Shown piece by piece: positions 8,420-17,005 of a stretch of 36,785 nucleotides of DNA. The position numbers were made by a program, and so were the translations under genes. Within the stretch, counting starts at the first letter, position 1, and the number at the start of each line of letters is the position of its first letter. This DNA comes from Alphaproteobacteria bacterium GM202ARS2 (GTDB lineage Bacteria; Pseudomonadota; Alphaproteobacteria; GM7ARS4): NCBI GenBank assembly GCA_014323835.1, contig JACONH010000012.1, forward strand, positions 159,363 to 196,147, given 5' to 3'. The notes beneath the pieces are model-generated. The model worked only from the letters and a program-made list of their open reading frames with translations. It did no database searches and was not told the DNA's origin.

Positions 8420-8497
8420 ATGGCCTGGACAACCCCTAAGGTCGCGGAAGTCAGCGTTGGTCTCGAAATCAACAGCTATGCTTGCGCTGAAGTCTAA
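8420..8497 (+). CDS. pqqA: PqqA, pyrroloquinoline quinone precursor peptide
   Basis: A 25-residue peptide starting MAWTTPKVAEV and containing GLEINSY followed by ACAEV. PQQ is made by cross-linking the Glu and Tyr in the E-x-x-x-Y motif of PqqA; here that is Glu16 and Tyr20. The start and the EINSY core closely resemble acetic-acid-bacterial PqqA. GAGG at 8410-8413 is six bases before the ATG, an ideal ribosome site. A strong hairpin follows the stop. No pqqB, C, D or E is next to it: the upstream gene is the GIY-YIG-like protein and downstream is convergent agcS. A solitary pqqA is known in some methylotrophs, where it is expressed far more than the biosynthetic genes. The gene is too short for normal gene callers. 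Confidence 0.88.
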   Translation: MAWTTPKVAEVSVGLEINSYACAEV

Positions 8498-8520
8498 GTC
8501 TTGAGAGACAAAGATGCCGA

Positions 8521-8547
8521 AGTCCCGCTCAACCCCCGAGCGGGACT
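8521..8547. terminator. Hairpin terminator between pqqA and agcS
   Basis: A perfect 10-bp stem, AGTCCCGCTC pairing with GAGCGGGACT, with a seven-base loop, starts 24 bases after the pqqA stop and lies about 30 bases past the agcS stop on the other strand. The T-tract is weak (TTTG), so it could act as a bidirectional terminator or as a 3' stabiliser of the pqqA transcript. Confidence 0.65.
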
Positions 8548-8577
8548 TTGTGCGTCACAGGGTGCTTCACAGTTGAG

Positions 8578-10155
8578 CTACAACCGATGAGCCCGTTCGA
8601 ATTCCTCGAGGTCTCGTTTGACTTCGGGGGCGAGAACCGCAAGCCCAATGACGTTGGGGATGACCATCAAAAAGACCATGGCTTCCGAGATATGGATAAT
8701 CTCTCGTAGGTCAGCCGCCGCCCCCACAATAATGAACAGGCAGAAAATAATCTTAAAGGTGTTCTTAATCCACAGAGCCTGTCCGAACAAGTACGTCCAG
8801 CACTTCAAGCCGTAATACGACCACGTAATCATACTCGAGAAGGCAAACAACGCGATGGCGATTGTCAAAACGGACGGGAACCAGCCAACGACAGTGCCGA
8901 AGGCTTGCGAGGTGAGTTGCACCCCTTGCACGCCGTCGACGTTGGTGTGGACTCCTGTGACGACGATGACGAGGGCGGTCATGACGCAGACAATGGCGGT
9001 ATCGATGAAGGGCTCGAGCAGCGAGACCATACCCGTCGAGATGGGATGTGTGGTGCGCACCGCCGCATAAGCTGTCGGCGATGAGCCCATGCCCGCTTCA
9101 TTAGAAAAGACGGCTCTTTTGATGCCCCAAATCATCGCACCGAGGAAGCCACCATATTGTGCTTGCGGCGTAAAGGCTTCCTGCACAATCTGCACCAGAG
9201 CAGCCCCGATTTGATCGTAGTTGACGATGAGGATGGTCAGACACGCACCGATATAGACGACACCCATTGCGGGGACGAGTTTTTCCGTAACATGGACGAT
9301 ACGTTGTATGCCGCTGATGATGACCATGCCGACAAGCACAGCCATGACTAAGCCGACGAGCCACCCTAAGCCAGCAAAGATACTCTGCTCGCCGCCGGTG
9401 CTGGCAAGAATCTGTTGATAGGTTTGATTGGCTTGGAACATGTTGCCTGCGCCGATGCTTCCGCCGATACAGAAGATAGCAAACAAGGTGCTCAAGAAAA
9501 TGCCCAAATGCGCCATGCCCGCGCCCTTATTGCTGAATCCGCGGGACAAGTAATACATCGCCCCGCCAGAAATGGTGTTGTCAGGATGAATGACTCGATA
9601 CTTATTGCCCAGCGAACACTCGGTGAATTTTGTTGCCCCAAGAATGAGAGCCACCACCACCATCCAGAACGCCGCCCCCGGCCCACCTGCCGTTATGGCA
9701 ACCGCAACACCAGCGATGTTACCCAAACCAACAGTCCCCGACAATGCCGCCGAAAGAGCCTGAAAGTGACTAATCTTACCTTCGCCTTGAGCTGAATCAT
9801 CTTCGGGCTCAAAACGCCCAAGGGCTGCCCGATAGCCATAGCCCATACCCCGCACATTGATGAACTTCAAGTAAACACTCAAGAAAAGACTAACAATCAC
9901 AAGCAAAAGAACAACCAGAGGCAGTGACGCCGAACCTAAACCCAAACCCATAAAATCAAGAGAAGCACCCATAAACACAACATTCTGTAAATTATGGGCA
10001 ATCGGGCATAAAGCTTGATTGATTGTCGCATCAATAGAGGCATCGACAGCACCAGCACAACGCGCAGGGTCGTGCATGCTCGCTTGCGTAATAAGTAAAA
10101 ATAAACCGACAACAAAAAGAATCGCAATAACGCGATAGGGCGTTGATACAGACAT
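8578..10155 (-). CDS. Sodium:alanine/glycine symporter, AGCS family
   Basis: A 525-residue inner-membrane transporter importing small amino acids with sodium. The AGCS signature TVGLGNIAGVAVAITAGGPG followed by AAFWM occurs around residues 140-165. About eleven hydrophobic segments are visible, as are the family motifs SGGAMYYLSRG and FSNEAGMGSSPTAYAA. Length is normal or slightly long, because the N-terminus carries an extra hydrophobic segment plus a periplasmic loop with two cysteines. AAGGAT lies 6-8 bases before the ATG at 10155. It is downstream of hemB and the CoA-transferase on the same strand, about 43 bases beyond the repaired end of that gene, so co-transcription is possible. Confidence 0.92.
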   Translation of the reverse strand: MSVSTPYRVIAILFVVGLFLLITQASMHDPARCAGAVDASIDATINQALCPIAHNLQNVVFMGASLDFMGLGLGSASLPLVVLLLVIVSLFLSVYLKFINVRGMGYGYRAALGRFEPEDDSAQGEGKISHFQALSAALSGTVGLGNIAGVAVAITAGGPGAAFWMVVVALILGATKFTECSLGNKYRVIHPDNTISGGAMYYLSRGFSNKGAGMAHLGIFLSTLFAIFCIGGSIGAGNMFQANQTYQQILASTGGEQSIFAGLGWLVGLVMAVLVGMVIISGIQRIVHVTEKLVPAMGVVYIGACLTILIVNYDQIGAALVQIVQEAFTPQAQYGGFLGAMIWGIKRAVFSNEAGMGSSPTAYAAVRTTHPISTGMVSLLEPFIDTAIVCVMTALVIVVTGVHTNVDGVQGVQLTSQAFGTVVGWFPSVLTIAIALFAFSSMITWSYYGLKCWTYLFGQALWIKNTFKIIFCLFIIVGAAADLREIIHISEAMVFLMVIPNVIGLAVLAPEVKRDLEEFERAHRL

Positions 10156-10198
10156 AAAATTATCCTTTGGTGATGAAAACAGATACTCTTTTTTAGCG

Positions 10199-11291
10199 TT
10201 ACTCCTTTGAGGTTGGCAATTTTTTATTTGCCTGCCTTAAGTCACGCAGAATGTTTTCTCTGTCGCCATCCAGTTCAGGCACTGTCATAGGTGGGGGCAT
10301 AGGTGGGGGGGTGGCGAATCTGCGGGTCAGCGAGAACATCGGTAATCGTGTTAATCGGTGCCACGGGCAGCTGGTCGGCAATCATCTTTTTCAGCCAATA
10401 CGCGCGTGGATGGCGTTTCAATCTGTCTTCGATGGCTTGTTTCAGACTCTCGTGATTGTCTGTGCGGTGCTCGTTGGTATTAAAGCGTTGGTCAGTGAGC
10501 CAGTCGGGTTGCTCGAGGGTGCGTGCCAGCTGCTCGAACAAGGCGTCATTGCCCGCAGCGATAGCAATCGGCTTGTCTTGTGTCTCGAACACATCGAAGG
10601 GCGTGATGTTAGGGTGACGTGAGCCTGTCGGCGGCGGCTCTTGTTGACTGGCATCGTAGCGGGCGACCGCCCCTTCGAGGATAGCCACTTGGCAATCGAG
10701 CATCGAGATATCGACCCGCTTTTTGGCATCGTCTTTGTTGTGCAGGGTCGCGAGAATACCAATGACCGCATATAAGCCGGCGGTAATATCGCCGATAGAG
10801 ACGCCGACTCGTGTTGGTTTGCCGTCTTGTTGTCTGTTCAAGTGCATGACTCCGCCCATGGCTTGTGCAATCAAGTCATAAGACGGACGCTGGCTGTAGG
10901 GCCCATCCTGTCCGAAGCCGCTGATGCTGGCATAAACAAGATGGGGCCAACGTTGATGAAGGGTTGCGTCATCGTAGCCGTGCCTGGCAAGCATGCCCGG
11001 ACGGGCATTTTCCACAAGAACATCGCCCATAGACAACAGCGACTCGAAAATGCCTCGATGGGCGGGCTGTTTGAGGTCGAGAGCGATGCTTTCCTTGCCT
11101 CGATTCAAAGAAGCAAAATAAGCCGATGTGCCGCCAATAAAGGGCCCAATGCGGCGGGAATCATCGCCAAAAGGAGGCTTTTCGACTTTAATGACTCGGG
11201 CACCGAGGTTACGCAGAATCATCGTGCAGTAGGGCCCCGCCAGCACACGAGTCATATCGATAACTGTGTAGCCGTCTAGAGGACGTTTCAT
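10199..11291 (-). CDS. CaiB/BaiF-type class III CoA-transferase, frameshifted near the C-terminus
   Basis: Moves CoA between carboxylic acids. MTRVLAGPYCTMILRNLGA, VIKVEKPPFGDDSR, the SYDLIAQAMGG segment with the catalytic Asp, and GLYAVIGILATL are all standard family motifs. In the frame of the start codon the protein ends after 338 residues at 10275. The expected C-terminal motif (VPELDGDRENILRDL, the PxLGEHtxxIL region) is present in another frame that ends at 10199. Removing one G from the G7 run at 10305-10311 joins the two and gives about 363 residues. Either a homopolymer sequencing error or a real recent frameshift. The start overlaps the hemB stop as ATGA, so they form one operon. 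Substrate unknown. Confidence 0.82.
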
Positions 11292-12298
11292 CTCGACAAC
11301 AGACGGGCAGCATCGAGAGCCCCATACGTGATAATCACATCCGCCCCCGCACGGCGAAAGCTGAGCAAGGTCTCGAGCAACACGTCCTCGTAGATAAGAC
11401 AGCCTTTTTCCGCCGCCGCCCGCAACATGGCATATTCGCCGCTGACATGGTAAGCCGCAAGAGGTGCCAACGTGTGCGTCCGCAAGGCATGGATAACATC
11501 CAAATACAGCGTGCCGGGCTTAACCATCAGCATATCAGCCCCTTCATCGATATCTTGTAGGGCTTCTCGTAGGGCTTCTCGTAGGTTGGCGGTATCCATC
11601 TGGTAGGTCGTTTTTGCCCCTTTCAGGGTCTTGTGGCTACCGATAGCGTGTCGGAACGGATGATACAGGTGAGAAGCATACTTCGCGCTATAGGCGAGAA
11701 TCAACACGTGCTGAAAGCCATTCTCATCGAGGGTTTTGCGTAGCACGCCGACGCGTCCGTCCATCATGTCAGAGGGGGCAACCACATCGCAGCCTGCTTT
11801 GGCTTGCACGAGGGCTTGTTGTGCCAACAGAGCCACAGTGGCATCGTTATCGACGTCATCATCTTTGAGGATGCCGTCATGGCCATGGGACGTATAAGGA
11901 TCAAGTGCCACATCACAGATAATACCCATAGAGGGCACACTTTGGCGCAGAGCTTGAATGGCTCGACACAGCAGATTGTCGGGGTTGAGGGCTTCGCTGC
12001 CTTTTTCGTCTTTGGCATCAGGGGGAACCACTGGAAAAAGCATCAGGCTATGAATACCCACGTCATAAGCCGATTGAGCCGTTGCCACCAGCGACTCAAG
12101 GCACAGACGCTTGACAGACGGCATAAGAGGAATGTCTTCGTCGTGCTTCCCCTCGTGGACGAACACAGGCAAAATCAGATTGTCCGTGTGTAAGTGGTGC
12201 TCGCGCATCCAGTTACGCGACCAGAAGAGACGCCGCATGCGGCGAAGACGGGTGTGAGGAAAACGGCCTGAACCGCTGGCGTGAAAGAAACGGGGCAT
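11288..12298 (-). CDS. hemB: Delta-aminolevulinic acid dehydratase (porphobilinogen synthase)
   Basis: Condenses two 5-aminolevulinate molecules to porphobilinogen, the common precursor of haem and of the corrin ring. Family motifs are plain: NLILPVFVHEG, DVALDPYTSHGHDG, the first Schiff-base lysine in YSAKYAS, and the second in MLMVKPG. The metal loop has Asp where zinc enzymes have cysteines, which marks the Mg-dependent type usual in alphaproteobacteria. 336 residues is normal. A short tandem repetition in the DNA near 11551-11590 merely encodes LREALREAL in a conserved helix. It leads an operon with the CoA-transferase and is divergent from bioF with 60 bases between. Confidence 0.96.
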   Translation of the reverse strand: MPRFFHASGSGRFPHTRLRRMRRLFWSRNWMREHHLHTDNLILPVFVHEGKHDEDIPLMPSVKRLCLESLVATAQSAYDVGIHSLMLFPVVPPDAKDEKGSEALNPDNLLCRAIQALRQSVPSMGIICDVALDPYTSHGHDGILKDDDVDNDATVALLAQQALVQAKAGCDVVAPSDMMDGRVGVLRKTLDENGFQHVLILAYSAKYASHLYHPFRHAIGSHKTLKGAKTTYQMDTANLREALREALQDIDEGADMLMVKPGTLYLDVIHALRTHTLAPLAAYHVSGEYAMLRAAAEKGCLIYEDVLLETLLSFRRAGADVIITYGALDAARLLSR

Positions 12299-12307
12299 GA
12301 TGGCTTT

Positions 12308-12317
12308 TTATAGAAAA
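12308..12317. promoter_or_regulatory. Possible BioR-type operator before the biotin operon
   Basis: TTATAGAAAA lies 41 bases before bioF. Alphaproteobacterial BioR (GntR-type biotin regulator) sites follow TTATAGATAA or its reverse complement; this matches nine of ten positions. The location between divergent hemB and bioF is right for repression, but one short near-match in an AT-rich gap is weak evidence. Confidence 0.35.
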
Positions 12318-12358
12318 TAGTGACGGAATTTGTCAAAGTTTGCCTTTATGGTGCTGCG

Positions 12359-13504
12359 ATGAAGTCTGATTATCGTCATCTTTATGCTGATCACCTTGCT
12401 CGCTTGCGTGAGCAAGGGCTCTATCGTGCGTTACAGCCACGTGGGCAAGTCATCAATTTTGCGAGCAACGATTACCTGTCGTTGTCTACGGACGATGCCT
12501 TGCGGCAGGCTACTCAACGTATCACCGCGGCGGGCAGTGGCGCGTCTCGTTTGTTGCTGGGGAATCACGAAGCCCACGAAGCTTGTGAGCAGGTCGAGGC
12601 GACCCTTGCTCAGTATAAGGGCAGCGAAACAGCCTTGCTGGTCGCTTCAGGCTGGCAGACCAACGTAGCGGTTGTTGCCAGCTTGTTACGGCGGTCTTTG
12701 TTCGTTGGCAAAGGGGACGTTGCCGTGTTTAGTGACCGCCTCAATCACCAGAGCCTTCACCAAGGTTGCCAGCTGGCGGGCGTGCGACAGCAACGTTATC
12801 GCCACCTCGATATGATGCACTTGGAGAGCTTGTTAAAAAAAAGCCGTGCGCGTTATCGCTATATTCTGTCTGAGACACTTTTCAGTATGGATGGCGATAC
12901 TGTGGATGTGGCGATGCTGGTTGCTCTTGCTCGCCGTTATGGGGCTTTTCTCTATCTTGATGATGCGCATGCGATGGCGGTCATGGGTCAAAAAGGCTTC
13001 GGACTCGCCGCGCATATCGAGGGAGTCGATATGGTGATGTCCTCCTTCGGTAAGGGCATGGGATGTTTTGGTGCGGCGGTGACCTGTAGCCAAGAACTCA
13101 AAGCGTATCTGGTGAATAGCTGTGGGGGGTTTATCTATAGCACCGCACTACCCCCTGTGTTGCTGGCGATGATGCACGCCAGCATGAAAAGAGTAGATGA
13201 ACTGGATGCGCGGCGAGAGCAACTGTTGGCACAAGCCGAGCGGGCGCGCACGCTTTTGCGACAGGAAGGCTATGATTGTTTGCAGTCGTCATCGCAGATT
13301 ATCCCGATAATGGTCAGCGATGAAAAGGTGGAGTCGGTGTCTCGTGGTCTTTTAGCTGCGGGCTTTTATGTGCCGTCTATTCGTGTGCCGACGGTGCCAC
13401 GTGGTGGGTCTCGTCTGCGTCTGTCCTTGACCTCTGCGGTGGACGAGGCTAGCATGGAGTCATTCGTTGCTACCCTTAAAACTGTTGACCCTCGGAAGGC
13501 ATAA
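12359..13504 (+). CDS. bioF: 8-amino-7-oxononanoate synthase
   Basis: PLP enzyme joining pimeloyl-ACP (or -CoA) and alanine, the first step of biotin ring assembly. Visible motifs are NFASNDYLSL, GSGASRLLLGNHEAHE, the LYLDDAHAMAVMG pocket and the PLP lysine in SFGKGMGCFG. The frame opens with a GTG at 12320, but the ATG at 12359 gives the normal N-terminus (about 381 residues). It is the first gene of a five-gene operon: the esterase follows after 3 bases and the others overlap. bioB is absent from the window, so biotin synthase must be elsewhere if the pathway is complete. Confidence 0.94.
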   Translation: MKSDYRHLYADHLARLREQGLYRALQPRGQVINFASNDYLSLSTDDALRQATQRITAAGSGASRLLLGNHEAHEACEQVEATLAQYKGSETALLVASGWQTNVAVVASLLRRSLFVGKGDVAVFSDRLNHQSLHQGCQLAGVRQQRYRHLDMMHLESLLKKSRARYRYILSETLFSMDGDTVDVAMLVALARRYGAFLYLDDAHAMAVMGQKGFGLAAHIEGVDMVMSSFGKGMGCFGAAVTCSQELKAYLVNSCGGFIYSTALPPVLLAMMHASMKRVDELDARREQLLAQAERARTLLRQEGYDCLQSSSQIIPIMVSDEKVESVSRGLLAAGFYVPSIRVPTVPRGGSRLRLSLTSAVDEASMESFVATLKTVDPRKA

Positions 13505-13507
13505 AGC

Positions 13508-14239
13508 ATGGCACCGCCTATAGCCTGTGTTTTTGCCCACGGCTGGGCTTTCATGCCGACTATCTGGCAGCAAACGTGGGCTATGCTCAAAAAAGAAGCT
13601 ATCGACTGCTGGGTCTACCATGGCGGTAACTATTTTGGCACAGACTCTGATACTTTTAAGGGCATGATGTCGGGTGTGTGGCACAAACAAGAGCAAACAC
13701 AGGGAAGATGTTTGATTGGTATCGGTCATTCCTTTGGCTTGTGTCGTTTGTTGCAAGAAGACACAGCGATTTGGGATGGACTGGTGAGCGTCTCGGGCGT
13801 TCTTTGTCTTGTTAAAAAGCCAGACAATCGCCATGGTGTCGATGGCTGTCGTCTTCGAGCGATGGCGGATTCTCTTGATAGCCAGCCTGAGCGGATGCTG
13901 AGGGTCTTTTATGCTCGTTGTGGCGTTAGCTATGAGCCAGCGTGGGAGCAGATGAACGTCAAAGTTCTTAAGGATGATTTGGCGACCCTCAGCACTGTTG
14001 ATTGCCGTCAGCGTTGGCGGGCGTGTCTTGCGTCTGGTGTGCCGCTTTTAGCCTGTGCGTCTGTTGATGATGCTATTGTGCCGTTGTCTTTGGCACAGGC
14101 GCATTTTGATGGAGCAGGGGTCGATTTTCGGTGTTGGCAGAAAGGTGGCCATGTGTTGCCCCTTGTTGACGTTGAGGGTTTTGTGGATGGGGTGCTTGAG
14201 TTTGTGCGTCGGGTGCAAGGGAAACGTGAGGAGCCATGA
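13508..14239 (+). CDS. Alpha/beta-hydrolase, likely pimeloyl-ACP methyl ester esterase
   Basis: A 243-residue protein lying between bioF and bioC. The oxyanion-type HGW is at 11-13, the nucleophile motif GHSFG at 73-77 (Ser75), the acid probably Asp188 in VDDAIVP and the base His215 in GGHVLPL, so the catalytic triad looks intact. BioC methylates malonyl-ACP and a BioH-type esterase later frees pimeloyl-ACP. Several unrelated-looking hydrolases (BioH, BioG, BioJ, BioK, BioV) fill this slot in different bacteria. Sequence alone does not let me choose between them, so no symbol is given. It sits 3 bases after bioF and overlaps bioC as ATGA. Role inferred mainly from context. Confidence 0.82.
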   Translation: MAPPIACVFAHGWAFMPTIWQQTWAMLKKEAIDCWVYHGGNYFGTDSDTFKGMMSGVWHKQEQTQGRCLIGIGHSFGLCRLLQEDTAIWDGLVSVSGVLCLVKKPDNRHGVDGCRLRAMADSLDSQPERMLRVFYARCGVSYEPAWEQMNVKVLKDDLATLSTVDCRQRWRACLASGVPLLACASVDDAIVPLSLAQAHFDGAGVDFRCWQKGGHVLPLVDVEGFVDGVLEFVRRVQGKREEP

Positions 14240-15003
14240 GTCTGTTTTCTGTCCCTGCTCGAGCGCGTCTGCGCCGCCGTTTCGACAAAGCCAGTGGCAC
14301 GTATGACGGCGCGGCACACCTACAGGAGCGGGTTGCCGAGCGTTTGGTGAGTCTTGCTGGCGCGCAGCTGGAGTCTCGCCAGTCTTTGTTGGAGGTCGGC
14401 AGCGGGAGCGGACAAATTCATCGGGCTTTGGCTCGTCATCGGCTGCTGCCACGTTTGTGTCTCTTCAGCGATATCAGCTATGGTATGCTTGCTCGTGGGC
14501 GCAAATGGGCCCGAGAGGCTCGAGACAATCAGCAGGGGACGGATGCTCACGGCTATTGTGTCTGTGATGGTGCGTGCTTGCCGTTGAGGGAGCAATTCGA
14601 TGTGGTCGTGGCATCGATGAGTCTGCACTGGTTTGACGACCCCAGCGTTGCTTTGCAGTCTTTCATGGGTGCTATGGTGACGGGGGGTGTGTTGTTGTTG
14701 GCTTTTCCGGGGGTCGGCAGCTTGGAGTCGTTGCATCGTCTATGTGGACGTGAGACGTTTACGTTCCCGCACAGTGCGTCCATTCGTGCCCAGTTGTTGG
14801 CGGCGGGCTTGCGGGTTGACCAGCACGATGATACGTTTGAGGAAACTTATGAGACCATGCAGGCTTTCTTGCAGACGATGCGTTCTTGGGGCGTTATGAC
14901 GCCGCATCAGCCGCTGGGGTGGACGGCAAGACGTAACATGCTAGAAAGTCGACATAAGCCCATCAAGATAGGGTGGCGTATACACTATATGGTAGCAACA
15001 TGA
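14236..15003 (+). CDS. bioC: Malonyl-ACP O-methyltransferase
   Basis: SAM-dependent methyltransferase that disguises malonyl-ACP as its methyl ester so fatty acid synthesis can extend it to pimeloyl-ACP. The N-terminal RRRFDKASGTYDGAAHLQE is the typical BioC start. Motif I is LLEVGSGSGQIH near residue 52 and the post-motif stretch is FDVVVASMSLHWFDD near 120. 255 residues is normal. Start overlaps the preceding stop as ATGA with GAGGAG just upstream; the stop overlaps bioD in the same way. The C-terminal tail is Arg/Lys rich and less conserved. Confidence 0.92.
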   Translation: MSLFSVPARARLRRRFDKASGTYDGAAHLQERVAERLVSLAGAQLESRQSLLEVGSGSGQIHRALARHRLLPRLCLFSDISYGMLARGRKWAREARDNQQGTDAHGYCVCDGACLPLREQFDVVVASMSLHWFDDPSVALQSFMGAMVTGGVLLLAFPGVGSLESLHRLCGRETFTFPHSASIRAQLLAAGLRVDQHDDTFEETYETMQAFLQTMRSWGVMTPHQPLGWTARRNMLESRHKPIKIGWRIHYMVAT

Positions 15004-15611
15004 GAGGATTTTTTGTGACGGGCACGGGCACCTCTGTGGGCAAGACGTTGTTTTGTGCTTATCTGGTGCGTGTTCTGGATGGCTTTTACTGGAAGCCTAT
15101 TCAGTGCGGTGAGCCGAGTGATGTCTCGCGAGTCAGGGCTTTAAGCGGCTTGGATGGGTCTCGTTGTTGTGCGAGTGCTTACAGCTTTGTTGCGGCGCGC
15201 TCGCCCCATGAGGCGGCGGCGATGGAGGGCGAGACGATTCATCTTGAGCATCTGCGTTGTCCGAAGAAGACGCCTTTAGTGGTAGAAGGGGCGGGGGGCG
15301 TGCTTGTGCCGATAAATGACACCAAGCTTATGGTGGATATGATGGCACAGCTGGGTTTGTCGGTCGTTGTTGTGGCTTCCAGTCGTCTGGGCACGATTAA
15401 CCATACGCTTTTGACTCTCGAGGCGTTGCGGCGCCGTAACCTTGAGGTTTACGGAGTCGTTCTGTGTGGGCCTCGGGACGATGCCAATGCGCAAGCCATA
15501 CAGACTTATGGGCGGGTCAAGGTGGTGTGCACGCTGGTGATAGAGGGCTGGGTCGAGTCGCTGGAGGATGACGGGCTGACGATTATCGATAAGGGACGTT
15601 GGGAGGTATGA
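15000..15611 (+). CDS. bioD: Dethiobiotin synthetase
   Basis: ATP-dependent carboxylase closing the ureido ring of dethiobiotin. The P-loop region reads FFVTGTGTSVGKT at residues 4-16, followed by WKPIQCG and the conserved VVEGAGGVLVPI at about 98-109. From the ATG at 15000 the protein is 203 residues, somewhat shorter than the usual 215-230. The frame opens at 14973 but the ATG at 15000 overlaps the bioC stop (ATGA), fitting the rest of the operon, and starts at the conserved region. Confidence 0.94.
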   Translation: MRGFFVTGTGTSVGKTLFCAYLVRVLDGFYWKPIQCGEPSDVSRVRALSGLDGSRCCASAYSFVAARSPHEAAAMEGETIHLEHLRCPKKTPLVVEGAGGVLVPINDTKLMVDMMAQLGLSVVVVASSRLGTINHTLLTLEALRRRNLEVYGVVLCGPRDDANAQAIQTYGRVKVVCTLVIEGWVESLEDDGLTIIDKGRWEV

Positions 15612-16918
15612 TGGGACGCAGTGAAGATAAGGATGCGATTTGGTATCCGTATAGTTCGGCAGAGAATTTGGCAGGTGGGGATGATGTGTTGCCGCAGATT
15701 GTGCGTGCGCAAGGTATTTGGCTATGGGACGCACAGGATAGGGGCTATATGGATTTGATAGCGTCGTGGTGGGTTAATTTGCATGGGCATGGTCATCCGC
15801 GCTTGCTTGCGGCTCTGCAGGAGCAGTCACAGCGGTTGGGGCATATTGCTTTGGCGGGTGCGACTCACGAGGGGGCGCGCCGCTTAGCCGCGAGACTTAT
15901 TGATGCTCTGGGGGGGGATTTCAGCCGAGTCTTTTTCTCTGATAATGGCTCAACGGCGGTGGAGGTCGCCTTAAAGCTGGCGTGGCAATACTGGCGGCAA
16001 CGCGGCAAAAAAAGAAAACGCTTCATTGCTTTTAAGGGCAACTACCACGGTGATACGCTGGCGGCGATGTCGGTGGGCTTTTCCTGTGGCTTCTACGAGC
16101 CTTTTGCCGACATGGTTTTGCCGACGGACTTTGTGCCGTTTGCAGCTACGTGGCATGGCGACAATCAGGATGCTGATAAGCAGGCTCGTGCGTTGCGGGC
16201 TTTGGATGAGCAACTGGAGCGGGGCGGCGATGATATTGCTGCTGTTATCATTGAGCCGCTGGTGCAAGGAGCGGGGGGCATGCGGATGAGTTCCGTGGCG
16301 TTTTTACAGGCGGTCATGGAACGCTTGCGCGAGCATGGGACGCTCGTCATTTTCGATGAGGTGCTGACCGGTTTTTATCGCACGGGCAAGCTCTTTGCTT
16401 GTGATTATGTGACTCACAAGCCGGACATGGTGTGTTTGGCGAAGGGCTTGACCGGTGGCATGATGCCTTTGGCGGCAACTGTCGTGGGTGCTAAGGTAAC
16501 GCAGGCTTTTGACGGAAGGAGCGGTGCGGAGCGTTTTATGCACGGGCATACGTATACGGCTCATCCGTTGGGGTGTGCTGTTGCGCATGCTTCGCTGGAT
16601 TTACTGCAAGAGCCGACGACGCAGGCACGCATCACAAGCATCGAGGCTCTGCATGCAACGTGGTTGCGGCGGTTGGCACATCATCCTCGTGTGCATCGCT
16701 GTCGTCAGCGTGGTGTTATCGCGGCTTTCGACTATGGTGCTGATAAAAGCTACCACGAGGGTATTGTTGATGGTATGCGTCGGCGGTGTATCGATGCGGG
16801 CTTGTGGCTGAGGCCTTTGGGCTCGACAATGTATATGCTCCCGCCGTATTGTATCAGCGATGACGAACTGAATGAGGCGTGGCTTCGTCTACAGAACGTC
16901 CTCGAGGAGTTTGCGTAA
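15611..16918 (+). CDS. bioA: Adenosylmethionine-8-amino-7-oxononanoate aminotransferase
   Basis: PLP aminotransferase producing 7,8-diaminopelargonate with S-adenosylmethionine as amino donor. The N-terminal IWYPYSS, WWVNLHGHGHP, VFFSDNGSTAVEVALK, the IFDEVLTGFYRTG stretch and the PLP lysine in CLAKGLTGG are all BioA features. GGAGG at 15602-15606 fits the ATG at 15611 best; an ATG at 15608 overlaps the bioD stop and is possible. About 435 residues, normal length. It is the last gene of the operon; no clear hairpin terminator follows. Confidence 0.95.
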   Translation: MGRSEDKDAIWYPYSSAENLAGGDDVLPQIVRAQGIWLWDAQDRGYMDLIASWWVNLHGHGHPRLLAALQEQSQRLGHIALAGATHEGARRLAARLIDALGGDFSRVFFSDNGSTAVEVALKLAWQYWRQRGKKRKRFIAFKGNYHGDTLAAMSVGFSCGFYEPFADMVLPTDFVPFAATWHGDNQDADKQARALRALDEQLERGGDDIAAVIIEPLVQGAGGMRMSSVAFLQAVMERLREHGTLVIFDEVLTGFYRTGKLFACDYVTHKPDMVCLAKGLTGGMMPLAATVVGAKVTQAFDGRSGAERFMHGHTYTAHPLGCAVAHASLDLLQEPTTQARITSIEALHATWLRRLAHHPRVHRCRQRGVIAAFDYGADKSYHEGIVDGMRRRCIDAGLWLRPLGSTMYMLPPYCISDDELNEAWLRLQNVLEEFA

Positions 16919-17005
16919 CGCAATAATAATGAACAGAAATGCCTGTGTTGTAACGTAAGGATAAGGTGGAGCTGTAAGGGGGGCTTCTAAAGACGAGGAG
17001 GTTTT

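Noticed and set aside
11551..11590. Tandem 15-base repeat as a satellite or regulatory repeat
   Set aside because: It lies within hemB and encodes the conserved helix LREALREAL, normal for the family.
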